Assembly (NCBI GenBank): GCA_028357285.1
Contig: JAOMWM010000007.1
Span: 1-46,992 of the forward strand
Direction of reading: 5' to 3'
Length of the DNA: 46,992 bases
Source of the DNA: Schleiferiaceae bacterium
Lineage (GTDB): Bacteria > Bacteroidota > Bacteroidia > Flavobacteriales > Schleiferiaceae
Below, piece by piece: positions 6,984-14,721 of this stretch (within the stretch, counting starts at the first letter, position 1; every line of letters starts with the position of its first letter). Under the pieces are notes generated by a model. The model made no database searches. It saw only the letters and a program-made list of their open reading frames with translations, and was not told the DNA's origin. The position numbers were made by a program, and so were the translations under genes.

Positions 6984-8981
6984 TTATAATGCAGTAACAA
7001 CAAAAACCGTTCTCCTATTCTGAGACCTACCTAATTCAGAATCATTGCTAGCCACTGGTTTGCTTTCGCCATAGCCGCGGTGGCTAATACGATTCGCGCT
7101 GACACCAAGATCAATTATGGTCTCTGCTACCCGTTTCGCTCGACGCTGCGATAGATCAAGATTTGCACTAGCATCACCGACATTGTCCGTATGGCCTTGT
7201 ATCTGGACGCGGAGACGGGGTGCTCCCAAAAGATATTCTGCAAAGGAAGCAATCAATAATTCACTCTGCGCATCCAATCGATCAGAGGCCGTTTCAAAGA
7301 GTATGTGCGGTATTGGATACGCCTCGCCTGATTCCAAGTCTTTGTGCTCTAATTCAATAGTCAATTCATTCGTTAGCGTACCTCCCGCATCGAGATTAGG
7401 AGATAAACGGAGTGGCGCTGCACTAAATGCAGCCTTTTTCGCCTCCACCTGCAGTAAGACTTGCTCGGCTTCTTCCTTCTTAACTACGGCCACGAAGCTA
7501 TTATCATCGCGACTCAGTTGCAGTTGTTGGCTTTCGCCAGTCACACTATTTTTCAATAGGACTTTAGGCTCTTCGTCAGAAGCAAATTGGTCAATTTTTA
7601 ATTGGCCCTTCACAAAGACCACTTCATCTGGTTGAATGGCTTCATACAAATCAAAAAAGTAAATGTCCCAGCCGTTGGATTGATTGATCTTATTAGAAGC
7701 AAAATAGGCTTTCTGTCCATCCAGCGTCACCATTAATCCAATCTCATCGCTTTCCGTATTTATGGGATAGCCTAGATTCGTTGGCTTACCCCATAGGGCG
7801 CTACCCTGCGCAATTTGAATTTTAAAAAGGTCGTACCCTCCCATTCCAGGATGGCCGTCAGAAGCAAAATACAGACTTTCACTATCGGGGTGTATGAAGG
7901 GACTTTTTTCATTTTTCTTCGTGTTCACAGCAGCACCTAAGTTTTCAGGAACGCCCCAATCTCCATTGGCATCTCTCCTGCTACGGTAAAGGTCTAAACC
8001 GCCGTATCCACCTTCACGATCGCTCGTGAAATACAAAACATCGCCGTTTGGACTTATAGAAGGTTGACTTTCCCAACTTCCAGGTCGATTAATCTCCTGC
8101 GGCATAGGACGAATTCCATTCCACACACCGTATTCATAGGTAGTGTAATATAAATCGCAATTCTGTGCCCCGGTTTTAGGATTCCGTTCACAAATGGTAA
8201 ACACCATGAATCGATTATCCGCTGTTAAAGAAGGACCACCCTCGTTGTATTGCGAATTGAAGGGCGCTTCTAAAGGAGACCCTTCTTCAAAAGCGGGCAT
8301 ACCTTGATGCTCACCGGTGGACATCGCACTACTAAATTCCTCAACACTTCTGAGCTGCGCACCCGGTCCGTCGTATTTATTCTTCTTCTTGCTGCGGCGG
8401 GTAAAATACATGGAAGATCCGTCTGGAGTTAATGCTGCCAGGTACTCATCCCATCTTGTATTTAAATTGCGGGCGGGCTTTGGATCAAATGGCACGGGGG
8501 ACGCAAGGAAGTACTCTTTTAAGTTTATTTCTGATAGCATTTTTTCAGCTTCTTTCTCATAGCCTAGTTCTCTATCGTTTCTTTGAAACCATTGTTCCAG
8601 ATAGCGCTCAGCCTCTTCAGGTCTACCGGCTTCGATAGCCAATGTGGCAATTAAAAAAAGTAAATCGGGTTTATATCCAGGACAGCGTTTCACCAGCCGT
8701 TTCCAACTGCCCTCAGCAATAGGAAATTTACCTGTTCGCATAGCCCATTCACCACGCAAATACAGCGCGTGTTGGTCTGCTTCGTTTTGACGCAAAGCCG
8801 CACCAATGAAAACTCCAGCGTTGGGATAATCGCCCTTATTTAATGCTTGTAAACCCTTTTGAATTTGACGTGAGGGACTGGCATGATCATCACCACAATA
8901 GTTCCCTAATACAACCTTGCCCAACTGGGCTGAAAGTGATGAACTCGCCAGTATAATGAGTAATAAAAGTACCTTACGCAT
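6984..8981 (-). CDS. OmpA-family protein with TPR and PD40 beta-propeller (PorE-like)
   Basis: A 665-residue envelope protein with four parts. A signal peptide (MRKVLLLLIILASSSLSAQ) has no lipobox. TPR-like helices follow (about 35-160: LQALNKGDYPNAGVFIGAAL, GRPEEAERYLEQWF). A PD40/WD40-like propeller spans about 165-430 (SISPNGDVLYFTSDREGG, IHPDSESLYFASDGHPG). After a linker region comes a C-terminal OmpA domain (about 550-665: ILFETASDRLDAQS, IQGHTDNVGDASANLDLSQRRA, ISHRGYGESKP) that binds peptidoglycan. This order matches PorE-type proteins that tie the type IX secretion machine to the cell wall, although many Bacteroidota have several such paralogues. It is the last gene of an operon and its start overlaps the symporter stop (TAATG). 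Confidence 0.8.
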   Translation of the reverse strand: MRKVLLLLIILASSSLSAQLGKVVLGNYCGDDHASPSRQIQKGLQALNKGDYPNAGVFIGAALRQNEADQHALYLRGEWAMRTGKFPIAEGSWKRLVKRCPGYKPDLLFLIATLAIEAGRPEEAERYLEQWFQRNDRELGYEKEAEKMLSEINLKEYFLASPVPFDPKPARNLNTRWDEYLAALTPDGSSMYFTRRSKKKNKYDGPGAQLRSVEEFSSAMSTGEHQGMPAFEEGSPLEAPFNSQYNEGGPSLTADNRFMVFTICERNPKTGAQNCDLYYTTYEYGVWNGIRPMPQEINRPGSWESQPSISPNGDVLYFTSDREGGYGGLDLYRSRRDANGDWGVPENLGAAVNTKKNEKSPFIHPDSESLYFASDGHPGMGGYDLFKIQIAQGSALWGKPTNLGYPINTESDEIGLMVTLDGQKAYFASNKINQSNGWDIYFFDLYEAIQPDEVVFVKGQLKIDQFASDEEPKVLLKNSVTGESQQLQLSRDDNSFVAVVKKEEAEQVLLQVEAKKAAFSAAPLRLSPNLDAGGTLTNELTIELEHKDLESGEAYPIPHILFETASDRLDAQSELLIASFAEYLLGAPRLRVQIQGHTDNVGDASANLDLSQRRAKRVAETIIDLGVSANRISHRGYGESKPVASNDSELGRSQNRRTVFVVTAL

Positions 8982-10423
8982 TACAGTTCCTCTTGGTCGA
9001 CTACCTTAAATTTATCTTCCGATAGCGCAATGATGGTGCTTACTGAGGCATCCCCCGTGAGATTCAATACCGTACGTACCATATCTATAATACGGTCGAC
9101 CGGGAAAATGATTGCGATCCACGCTGGATTTAGACCCACACTCTCCAGAATTGGGATGAGCATGATCATTCCGGCAGAAGGTACAGAAGCAGCACCGATA
9201 GAGCCCAATGTTGCCATGAGAATGATGGTGGCTTGTTGCCCGAGGCTGAGATCGATCATGTGGAATTGGGCCATGAAAATCACAGCCACAGTCTGATACA
9301 AGGCGGTTCCGTCCATGTTAATGGTCGCACCTACGGGCAAGACAAAAGAACCAATTTCTTCGTCTACACCAAGATTATCACGAACACAATCCATGGTTAC
9401 AGGAAGTGTAGCCGCCGTTGAACTCGTGGAAAAAGCAAGCAACTGGGCCGGACGAATTCCGCGCATAAAGTAGCCCCAGCTTTTCCAATAACCCATATTC
9501 GTTTTACGATGGACGAGAAATGCAATAACCGCCGGATAAAGCAATAGAATCATGATGAGCAGTCCTAATATAGTATAGCCTGTATAGGCTCCGAGTGCTT
9601 TAAATATTTCAACCAATCGGCCCGGTTCATCCCCAGCCATTTCTGCAAGTTTACCGGCAAGTAGGGCAAAAACAAAGAATGGTGCGCCCTTCATAACCAC
9701 ATCCACCATCTTAATAAAGATGTCTGAGAATCCATTGATGACGGCCGCGACGGGCTGCATTTGAGCATTGGGCAGCATGACCATCACGATACCAAAGAAT
9801 ATAGCAAAGAAGATGACCTGAAGCATCAGGCTATCATTGAAGGACAAGAAAATATTCGAAGGCACCATATCAACAAAGAATTGGAGCGGACCCGTTTCTT
9901 TCTTATTCTTTAAAACCGACATTTTGGCGTTGAGCTCTTCGTTGCTTTGCTGCTCCGCTAAGGCGCTTTGAGCATGGGTAAGATAGGAAGCCATGTTCGG
10001 GTCATTCAATAATCTGACATCATCGAAATATTCCACCCCTTCACTATCATTCACCCACAATTCATACGCGAGTCTGTTGATCTTTAATTGCTCCTCAGAA
10101 GCCTGTTTTCCTGGATTAAAGGTATTCGCGATAAACATACCCATTGCCGCTGCGAGGATGGTAGAACCTATGTATAATGCAAGCGTTTTAACACCCATAC
10201 GCCCCAATGTAGCCGTATCACTTAGATTACCAATACCTGCAATAATTGAAAACAAGACCAAAGGAATGGCAATGAGTTTCAATAGATTGATAAATATAGT
10301 CCCAAAGGGAGCGATCCAATCGATTGTAAAATCGCTCCAGCCCATTGAAGAACTGAGTAATGCCCACAGAATTCCAAGAATGAGACCCATTATTATTTGT
10401 ACGGGTAGTGACGGTTTTTTCAT
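8981..10423 (-). CDS. Dicarboxylate/amino acid:cation symporter (DAACS family)
   Basis: A 480-residue inner-membrane symporter of the glutamate/aspartate/C4-dicarboxylate family. Family marks include the serine-rich re-entrant loop STSSTAATLPVTMDCV, the cation-site motif NMDGTALYQTVAVIF and the second hairpin SIGAASVPSAGMIML. It starts MKKPSLPVQIIMGLILGI. A roughly 80-residue charged loop (about 105-185) carries the acidic segment NDSEGVEYFDDVR. The gene lies between aroC (4-bp ATGA overlap) and the OmpA gene (1-bp overlap), so all three are probably translated from one message. Glutamate or aspartate uptake is likely, but the substrate is not proven by sequence. Confidence 0.92.
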   Translation of the reverse strand: MKKPSLPVQIIMGLILGILWALLSSSMGWSDFTIDWIAPFGTIFINLLKLIAIPLVLFSIIAGIGNLSDTATLGRMGVKTLALYIGSTILAAAMGMFIANTFNPGKQASEEQLKINRLAYELWVNDSEGVEYFDDVRLLNDPNMASYLTHAQSALAEQQSNEELNAKMSVLKNKKETGPLQFFVDMVPSNIFLSFNDSLMLQVIFFAIFFGIVMVMLPNAQMQPVAAVINGFSDIFIKMVDVVMKGAPFFVFALLAGKLAEMAGDEPGRLVEIFKALGAYTGYTILGLLIMILLLYPAVIAFLVHRKTNMGYWKSWGYFMRGIRPAQLLAFSTSSTAATLPVTMDCVRDNLGVDEEIGSFVLPVGATINMDGTALYQTVAVIFMAQFHMIDLSLGQQATIILMATLGSIGAASVPSAGMIMLIPILESVGLNPAWIAIIFPVDRIIDMVRTVLNLTGDASVSTIIALSEDKFKVVDQEEL

Positions 10424-11484
10424 CGAGTATATTTTAGATTTCTTAAGTAGTGATCAGCAAGAACCAATTTTATCATGGCCTCCACAATGGGAACCGCACG
10501 TGGTACTACGCAAGGATCGTGTCGACCTTTAGCAGCAAGTGCAACTGATTTCCCATCACTATTCACTGTATTTTGTTCTTTACCTATGGTGGCCACAGGT
10601 TTAAAAGCAACACGCAATTCTAGTGGCGCCCCATTGCTAAGACCGCCTACAATTCCTCCTGCGTTGTTTGTTTTAGTTTCAAAGTTGGCTCCTATCTCAT
10701 CGTTGTGTTGGGATCCAAGCATTTCTGCCGCGGCAAAACCCGAACCTATTTCGAAGCCTTTGACCGCATTTATTCCCATTAGCGCTTTGGCCAATTCTGC
10801 TTGCAGTTTATCAAAAACGGGTTCTCCCCAACCTACTGCAAGGCCATTAGCAACTGCTGAGATTACACCACCAGTACTATCTTTTTCGTCGCGAACATGT
10901 GCGATATATGCGGCCATTTCATCCGCTACAGACGCTTCAGGACATCGCGTAGGATGGCTATCTACCGCCGAGAGATCTAAATGTTGCCAATTCGTTTTCA
11001 GTTCAACCGGACCTACAGCTGAAGTCCAAGCCTTCACCGTAACATCCGGAATGACTAAGCCTGCCAATGCACCCGCAACGACTCTGCAGGCTGTCTCGCG
11101 CGCTGAAGATCTGCCACCACCTCTATGGTCGCGGTGACCGTACTTCGCATCATAGACAAAATCTGCATGGGAAGGGCGATACACTTTTTCAAGCGCACCG
11201 TAATCCTTACTGCGCTGATCTTTATTTAAGATGGAGAAGGCAATGGGAGTACCAGTTGTTTTACCTTCAAAAATACCGCTGTGAAAGCGGATCAGATCAT
11301 GCTCTGTTCGCGCTGTAGTAAGCGAACTTTGACCAGGTTTTCTGCGGTCCAATTCCCGCTGAACTTCCGCTGTATCAACCGCAATTCCTGATGGCATGCC
11401 ATCTAAAATACCCCCGATTTGATCACCATGGCTTTCGCCATAAGTAGTGAGGACTAATGATTTTCCAAATGTGTTTCCGGACAT
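10420..11484 (-). CDS. aroC: Chorismate synthase
   Basis: A 354-residue enzyme that converts 5-enolpyruvylshikimate-3-phosphate to chorismate, the last common step of the aromatic amino-acid pathway, using reduced FMN. Signatures include TYGESHGDQIGGILDG, LDRRKPGQSSLTT, GHRDHRGGGRSSARETACR, GGLSNGAPLELRVAFKP and RHDPCVVPRAVPIVEAM. I chose the ATG at 11484 (MSGNTFGKSLVLTTYGE), which matches the usual N-terminus; the upstream extension to 11523 would almost fill the divergent spacer. It heads the aroC-symporter-OmpA operon and diverges from hutI. Confidence 0.97.
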   Translation of the reverse strand: MSGNTFGKSLVLTTYGESHGDQIGGILDGMPSGIAVDTAEVQRELDRRKPGQSSLTTARTEHDLIRFHSGIFEGKTTGTPIAFSILNKDQRSKDYGALEKVYRPSHADFVYDAKYGHRDHRGGGRSSARETACRVVAGALAGLVIPDVTVKAWTSAVGPVELKTNWQHLDLSAVDSHPTRCPEASVADEMAAYIAHVRDEKDSTGGVISAVANGLAVGWGEPVFDKLQAELAKALMGINAVKGFEIGSGFAAAEMLGSQHNDEIGANFETKTNNAGGIVGGLSNGAPLELRVAFKPVATIGKEQNTVNSDGKSVALAAKGRHDPCVVPRAVPIVEAMIKLVLADHYLRNLKYTR

Positions 11485-11529
11485 GCCACTAATGTAGGAA
11501 ACACAAAGCATTCTTCGTAACATTGAGGT
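11485..11529. promoter_or_regulatory. 45-bp divergent aroC/hutI spacer
   Basis: This short spacer must hold both promoters unless they lie inside the genes. On the minus strand TACATTAG (11496-11489) and on the plus strand TAACATTG (11518-11525) each match TAnnTTTG with one mismatch. Both lie only 4 bases from the respective ATG, which would give nearly leaderless transcripts. The evidence for each element alone is weak. Confidence 0.35.
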
Positions 11530-12771
11530 ATGAACCTTAGACTCATAAATATTAAGCAGCTAGGTGGCGTGCACCCGCTGAATACAAAAGCCTTACGTGG
11601 TAAAGCACTGGACCAATTTCCGTTGATTGAAAATGCGTTTTTAACTCTGCGCAATGGAAAAATCGAGGAATTTGGACCAATGAGCGAATGTCCTCAAGAC
11701 GAAACGCCTACTCAAGACCTAACCGGCAGATGCATTCTTCCTGCATTTGTTGATTCGCACAGTCACCTGGTTTATGCAGGAACTAGAGAACAAGAATTCA
11801 ACCTCCGACTCAAAGGCGCCAGCTATGAGGAGATTGCTGCGGCGGGTGGTGGAATTTTGAACAGTGCCGGACGTGTCGCTGCAACTACACAGGACGAAAT
11901 GCAGCGTCAGAGTTCACTACGCCTAAATAGATTGATTGCAAACGGCACAGGTACACTTGAAATTAAAAGTGGATACGGTTTAGATGCTGAGAACGAACTC
12001 AAAATGCTCCGAACCATCAAGGCGCTTAATGAAACTTCTCACGCAACCTTAGTCCCAACATTTCTAGCCGCACATGCCCTGCCTTCTTGGGCGAAGACGA
12101 AGGGCATGAACGACGCTACGTACACAAAGTACATGCTTGACGCATGTTTACCCACTATAAAAGCAGAAGGTTTGGCCCAATTCCTTGACGGATTCATCGA
12201 ACGGGATTATTTCAAACTTACCGCACTAGAGCACCTGATCGAGGCGAGCGCTGCAAACGACTTACCGCTTAAAATCCATATCAACCAATTTTATGATATC
12301 GGCGGCATTCAAATGGCGGTGAAGGCCGGAGCACTGAGTGTTGATCATCTGGAAGTAATGACTCAGGAGGCCTTAAAATCCTTGCATGGCAGCGATACTA
12401 TTGCGACACTTTTACCTTCCTGCAGCTACTTTTTAGGCATTCCTTATGCGCCGGCACGACAACTCATTGAGGAAGATACACTGGTTGCATTGGCTACGGA
12501 CTACAACCCAGGTTCCTCACCGGGAGGCAACATGCAATTGGTCTGTAATATGGCTTGTGCAAAAATGAAAATGACGCCGGCAGAAGCATTAAACGCCGCC
12601 ACGCTCAACGGTTCAGCCGCCCTCAACCTGAGCCATCGCAAAGGCAGTATTGCCATTGGAAAAGATGCCGATATTTTAATTACCAAAGAAATTCCTTCCC
12701 TAGAATACATCTGTTACGATTTCGGGACCAACCACATTGAACAAACCCTTTTAGCTGGCCTCCCCTCATGA
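11530..12771 (+). CDS. hutI: Imidazolonepropionase
   Basis: A 413-residue amidohydrolase for the third step of histidine breakdown, opening 4-imidazolone-5-propanoate to N-formimino-L-glutamate. Metal-site and substrate motifs are in place: PAFVDSHSHLVYAGTREQEF (His77, His79), IKSGYGLD, FLAAHALP, IHINQFYDIGG, VDHLEVM and ATDYNPGSSPGGNMQL. Length and motif order match HutI of other bacteria. Its stop overlaps the hutG start by 4 bp (ATGA). The hutU and hutH genes for the first two steps are not in the window, so they must lie elsewhere if the pathway is complete. Confidence 0.96.
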   Translation: MNLRLINIKQLGGVHPLNTKALRGKALDQFPLIENAFLTLRNGKIEEFGPMSECPQDETPTQDLTGRCILPAFVDSHSHLVYAGTREQEFNLRLKGASYEEIAAAGGGILNSAGRVAATTQDEMQRQSSLRLNRLIANGTGTLEIKSGYGLDAENELKMLRTIKALNETSHATLVPTFLAAHALPSWAKTKGMNDATYTKYMLDACLPTIKAEGLAQFLDGFIERDYFKLTALEHLIEASAANDLPLKIHINQFYDIGGIQMAVKAGALSVDHLEVMTQEALKSLHGSDTIATLLPSCSYFLGIPYAPARQLIEEDTLVALATDYNPGSSPGGNMQLVCNMACAKMKMTPAEALNAATLNGSAALNLSHRKGSIAIGKDADILITKEIPSLEYICYDFGTNHIEQTLLAGLPS

Positions 12772-13754
12772 GTACCGTATTAGAATTCTATTCATCAAAG
12801 GACCTCTTGCACCGCACCAGCTTGCGTGAAGGTGAAACGAAGCTAGGTCAAATTTTACCCACCATCAGTGAAGCCGATTATAATGGAGCTGAGCCTTTAA
12901 AATATCGTTTCGTTATTGTTGGAATTGAAGAAGACTATGGGGTTCGTGCGAACTTCGGACGAGGTGGCGCTGATAAAGCATTTCAAGCATTTCTTCAACA
13001 CTTCTGCAACCTTCAAGACAACCGCTTTTTCCCTTCGCATTCGACAGCAATCCTTGGCGCAGTCATACCCACGCAAAGTATTGACGATGATAATGTGGAG
13101 GCACTTCGTGAGGCCACCAGGGCAGCTGATGCTACCGTGCAAGCCGTAGTTGAACGTATTCGTAACGGAGGCGCCATTCCTATCATCATTGGAGGTGGTC
13201 ACAACAACAGCTACGGCTGTCTTAAAGGCGCAGCTCAAGTGCACGGAAGCAATGTGAATTGCCTGAATATCGACGCACATTCCGACCTTCGTGCTCTAGA
13301 GGGACGCCACAGCGGCAATGGCTTTTCTTATGCTAAGGAAGAAGGAGCTTTAGGGGCTTACTTTATGTGGGGACTGCAAGAAAATTATACGCCAGAATAC
13401 ATATGGCAGTATATGGAGAACCACGACGAAGTGGAATACCTCAGCTATGAAGATTACCTCACCGGCGAAGAAACCATGGAAGCGGCGCTTATTCGCGTTG
13501 AATCACTGCTGGGCGATCGTTACGCAATAGAATTGGATGTCGATGTGATCGCCCAATTTCCTTCGAGTGCCCGAAGCAGCAGCGGGTTTACTCTGGAATA
13601 CGTACGAAGCCTCTTGTACAGATTAGACACTGAGCCACTGTATTTCCACCTTTGCGAAGGACGAATCACCAACCCAATGGACCATGCTCATGCCGGACGT
13701 GCCTTAGCGCTGCTCACCGCGGACTTCATCAAAGCCTTCATTTTTGAAGAATGA
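12768..13754 (+). CDS. hutG: Formimidoylglutamase (arginase/ureohydrolase family)
   Basis: A 328-residue ureohydrolase predicted to split N-formimino-L-glutamate into glutamate and formamide. All six manganese ligands of the arginase fold can be placed: His145 (GGGHNN), Asp169, His171 and Asp173 (NIDAHSDLR), and Asp257 and Asp259 (ELDVDVIAQFP). The last motif departs from the usual SxDxDxxDP and lacks the second aspartate-proline part, so this is a divergent member. Its place between hutI and ftcD, with 4-bp overlaps on both sides, argues for a role in histidine breakdown rather than arginine or agmatine hydrolysis. Confidence 0.85.
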   Translation: MSTVLEFYSSKDLLHRTSLREGETKLGQILPTISEADYNGAEPLKYRFVIVGIEEDYGVRANFGRGGADKAFQAFLQHFCNLQDNRFFPSHSTAILGAVIPTQSIDDDNVEALREATRAADATVQAVVERIRNGGAIPIIIGGGHNNSYGCLKGAAQVHGSNVNCLNIDAHSDLRALEGRHSGNGFSYAKEEGALGAYFMWGLQENYTPEYIWQYMENHDEVEYLSYEDYLTGEETMEAALIRVESLLGDRYAIELDVDVIAQFPSSARSSSGFTLEYVRSLLYRLDTEPLYFHLCEGRITNPMDHAHAGRALALLTADFIKAFIFEE

Positions 13755-14665
13755 CCGGAAACTACCGCATAGAGTGTATTCCGAACGTCAGTACAGCGGA
13801 CCCCGATGTGCTAGATAAAATCTGTGCGGCCATACATACTGTACCCGAAGTAGATTTGCGGTTCGTCGATGCTGGATTGAGTGCAAATAGAACCGTATTC
13901 ACCTATATAGGACCCGCCCACGCAGTCTTCGAGGCGACAGAGAAAATGATTGAGACGGCGCTTGCCTGCATCGATATGCGAGCGCATAGTGGCGTGCACC
14001 CACGAATGGGCGCGGTAGATGTCTGTCCGTTTGTGCTCCTGGATGATGAGAAATTTCAAGCAGCATTCTTAAAAGCTGTGGACCAATTCATTGAATACAT
14101 GGGCACTAAAGGCCTGCCTATCTACACCTACGAACACAGTGCCCGTAAACCTTCAAGAAGAAATCTAGCGCTCGTTCGCAAGGGCGAATATGAACAACTC
14201 CCCTCTCGATTTGACCAAGGCGATTTTCCAGATGTTGGACCTGAAATTTGGAACCTTGCGACTGCAAAAAGTGGCGCCACTGCAATGGGCGCTCGTCCAC
14301 TCATGGTTGCTTTCAACGTGAATCTATCCGGTGGAAGTAAAAGCGAATTACTCGTTGCAGCTAAGCAAATCGCTCGTACCATCCGTGAACGCGACGGAGG
14401 CTTACCCGGGGTCAAATCCATAGGTTGGTATATTCCGGATCTTGATGTTGTCCAAGTCAGCTGTAATCTTACTAAACCCCTGGAAACCGGCGTTTGTGAA
14501 GTTTTTCAAATGGTGCAGCAGCAGGCTTTGGCACTGGGCTATTTAGCGCCGGATAGTGAATTGATCGGTTGTATTCCAGAGCGTCAATTTAACTTTTGTA
14601 CTCCCTCCACGTTGGGGCTCGGCAGGTTTAAACCCATGATACCCGATAGAATACTACCCTACTAG
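13751..14665 (+). CDS. ftcD: Glutamate formimidoyltransferase (formiminotransferase domain only)
   Basis: A 304-residue enzyme that moves the formimino group of N-formimino-L-glutamate to tetrahydrofolate. The N-terminal part CIPNVSTADPDVL and the active-site segment MRAHSGVHPRMGAVDVCPF (probable catalytic His83) are clear, as is the second-subdomain segment GARPLMVAFNVNLSGG. The cyclodeaminase domain of the vertebrate protein is absent, so a separate cyclodeaminase (FchA type) would be needed to release ammonia; none lies here. It is the third gene of the hut unit, with a 4-bp overlap, and a TonB receptor gene follows 56 bp later in the same direction. Confidence 0.93.
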   Translation: MTGNYRIECIPNVSTADPDVLDKICAAIHTVPEVDLRFVDAGLSANRTVFTYIGPAHAVFEATEKMIETALACIDMRAHSGVHPRMGAVDVCPFVLLDDEKFQAAFLKAVDQFIEYMGTKGLPIYTYEHSARKPSRRNLALVRKGEYEQLPSRFDQGDFPDVGPEIWNLATAKSGATAMGARPLMVAFNVNLSGGSKSELLVAAKQIARTIRERDGGLPGVKSIGWYIPDLDVVQVSCNLTKPLETGVCEVFQMVQQQALALGYLAPDSELIGCIPERQFNFCTPSTLGLGRFKPMIPDRILPY

Positions 14666-14680
14666 TAACAAGAATGAACT

Positions 14681-14697
14681 ATTGGTCCAATTATTGG
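14681..14697. promoter_or_regulatory. ATTGG-T-CCAAT palindrome before the TonB receptor gene
   Basis: A perfect 5-bp inverted repeat around a central T (14681-14691) is followed at once by TATTGG, a further half-site. It ends 25 bp before the receptor ATG, a suitable place for an operator. The function is unproven and the site is short. Confidence 0.3.
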
Positions 14698-14721
14698 TGT
14701 ATCCGGCATAACACTACTACT

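Noticed and set aside
7117-7635. A 172-residue open frame opposite the OmpA-family gene
   Set aside because: It is the mirror of the OmpA domain codons, with a biased Ser/Arg/Cys composition and no motif.
9993-10532. A 179-residue open frame opposite the symporter and aroC
   Set aside because: It is antisense to two well-supported genes and crosses their overlap; no recognisable domain.
10475-11137. A 220-residue open frame on the plus strand opposite aroC
   Set aside because: It is antisense to a strongly conserved chorismate synthase, has serine/proline/alanine-rich low-complexity content and shows no family motif.
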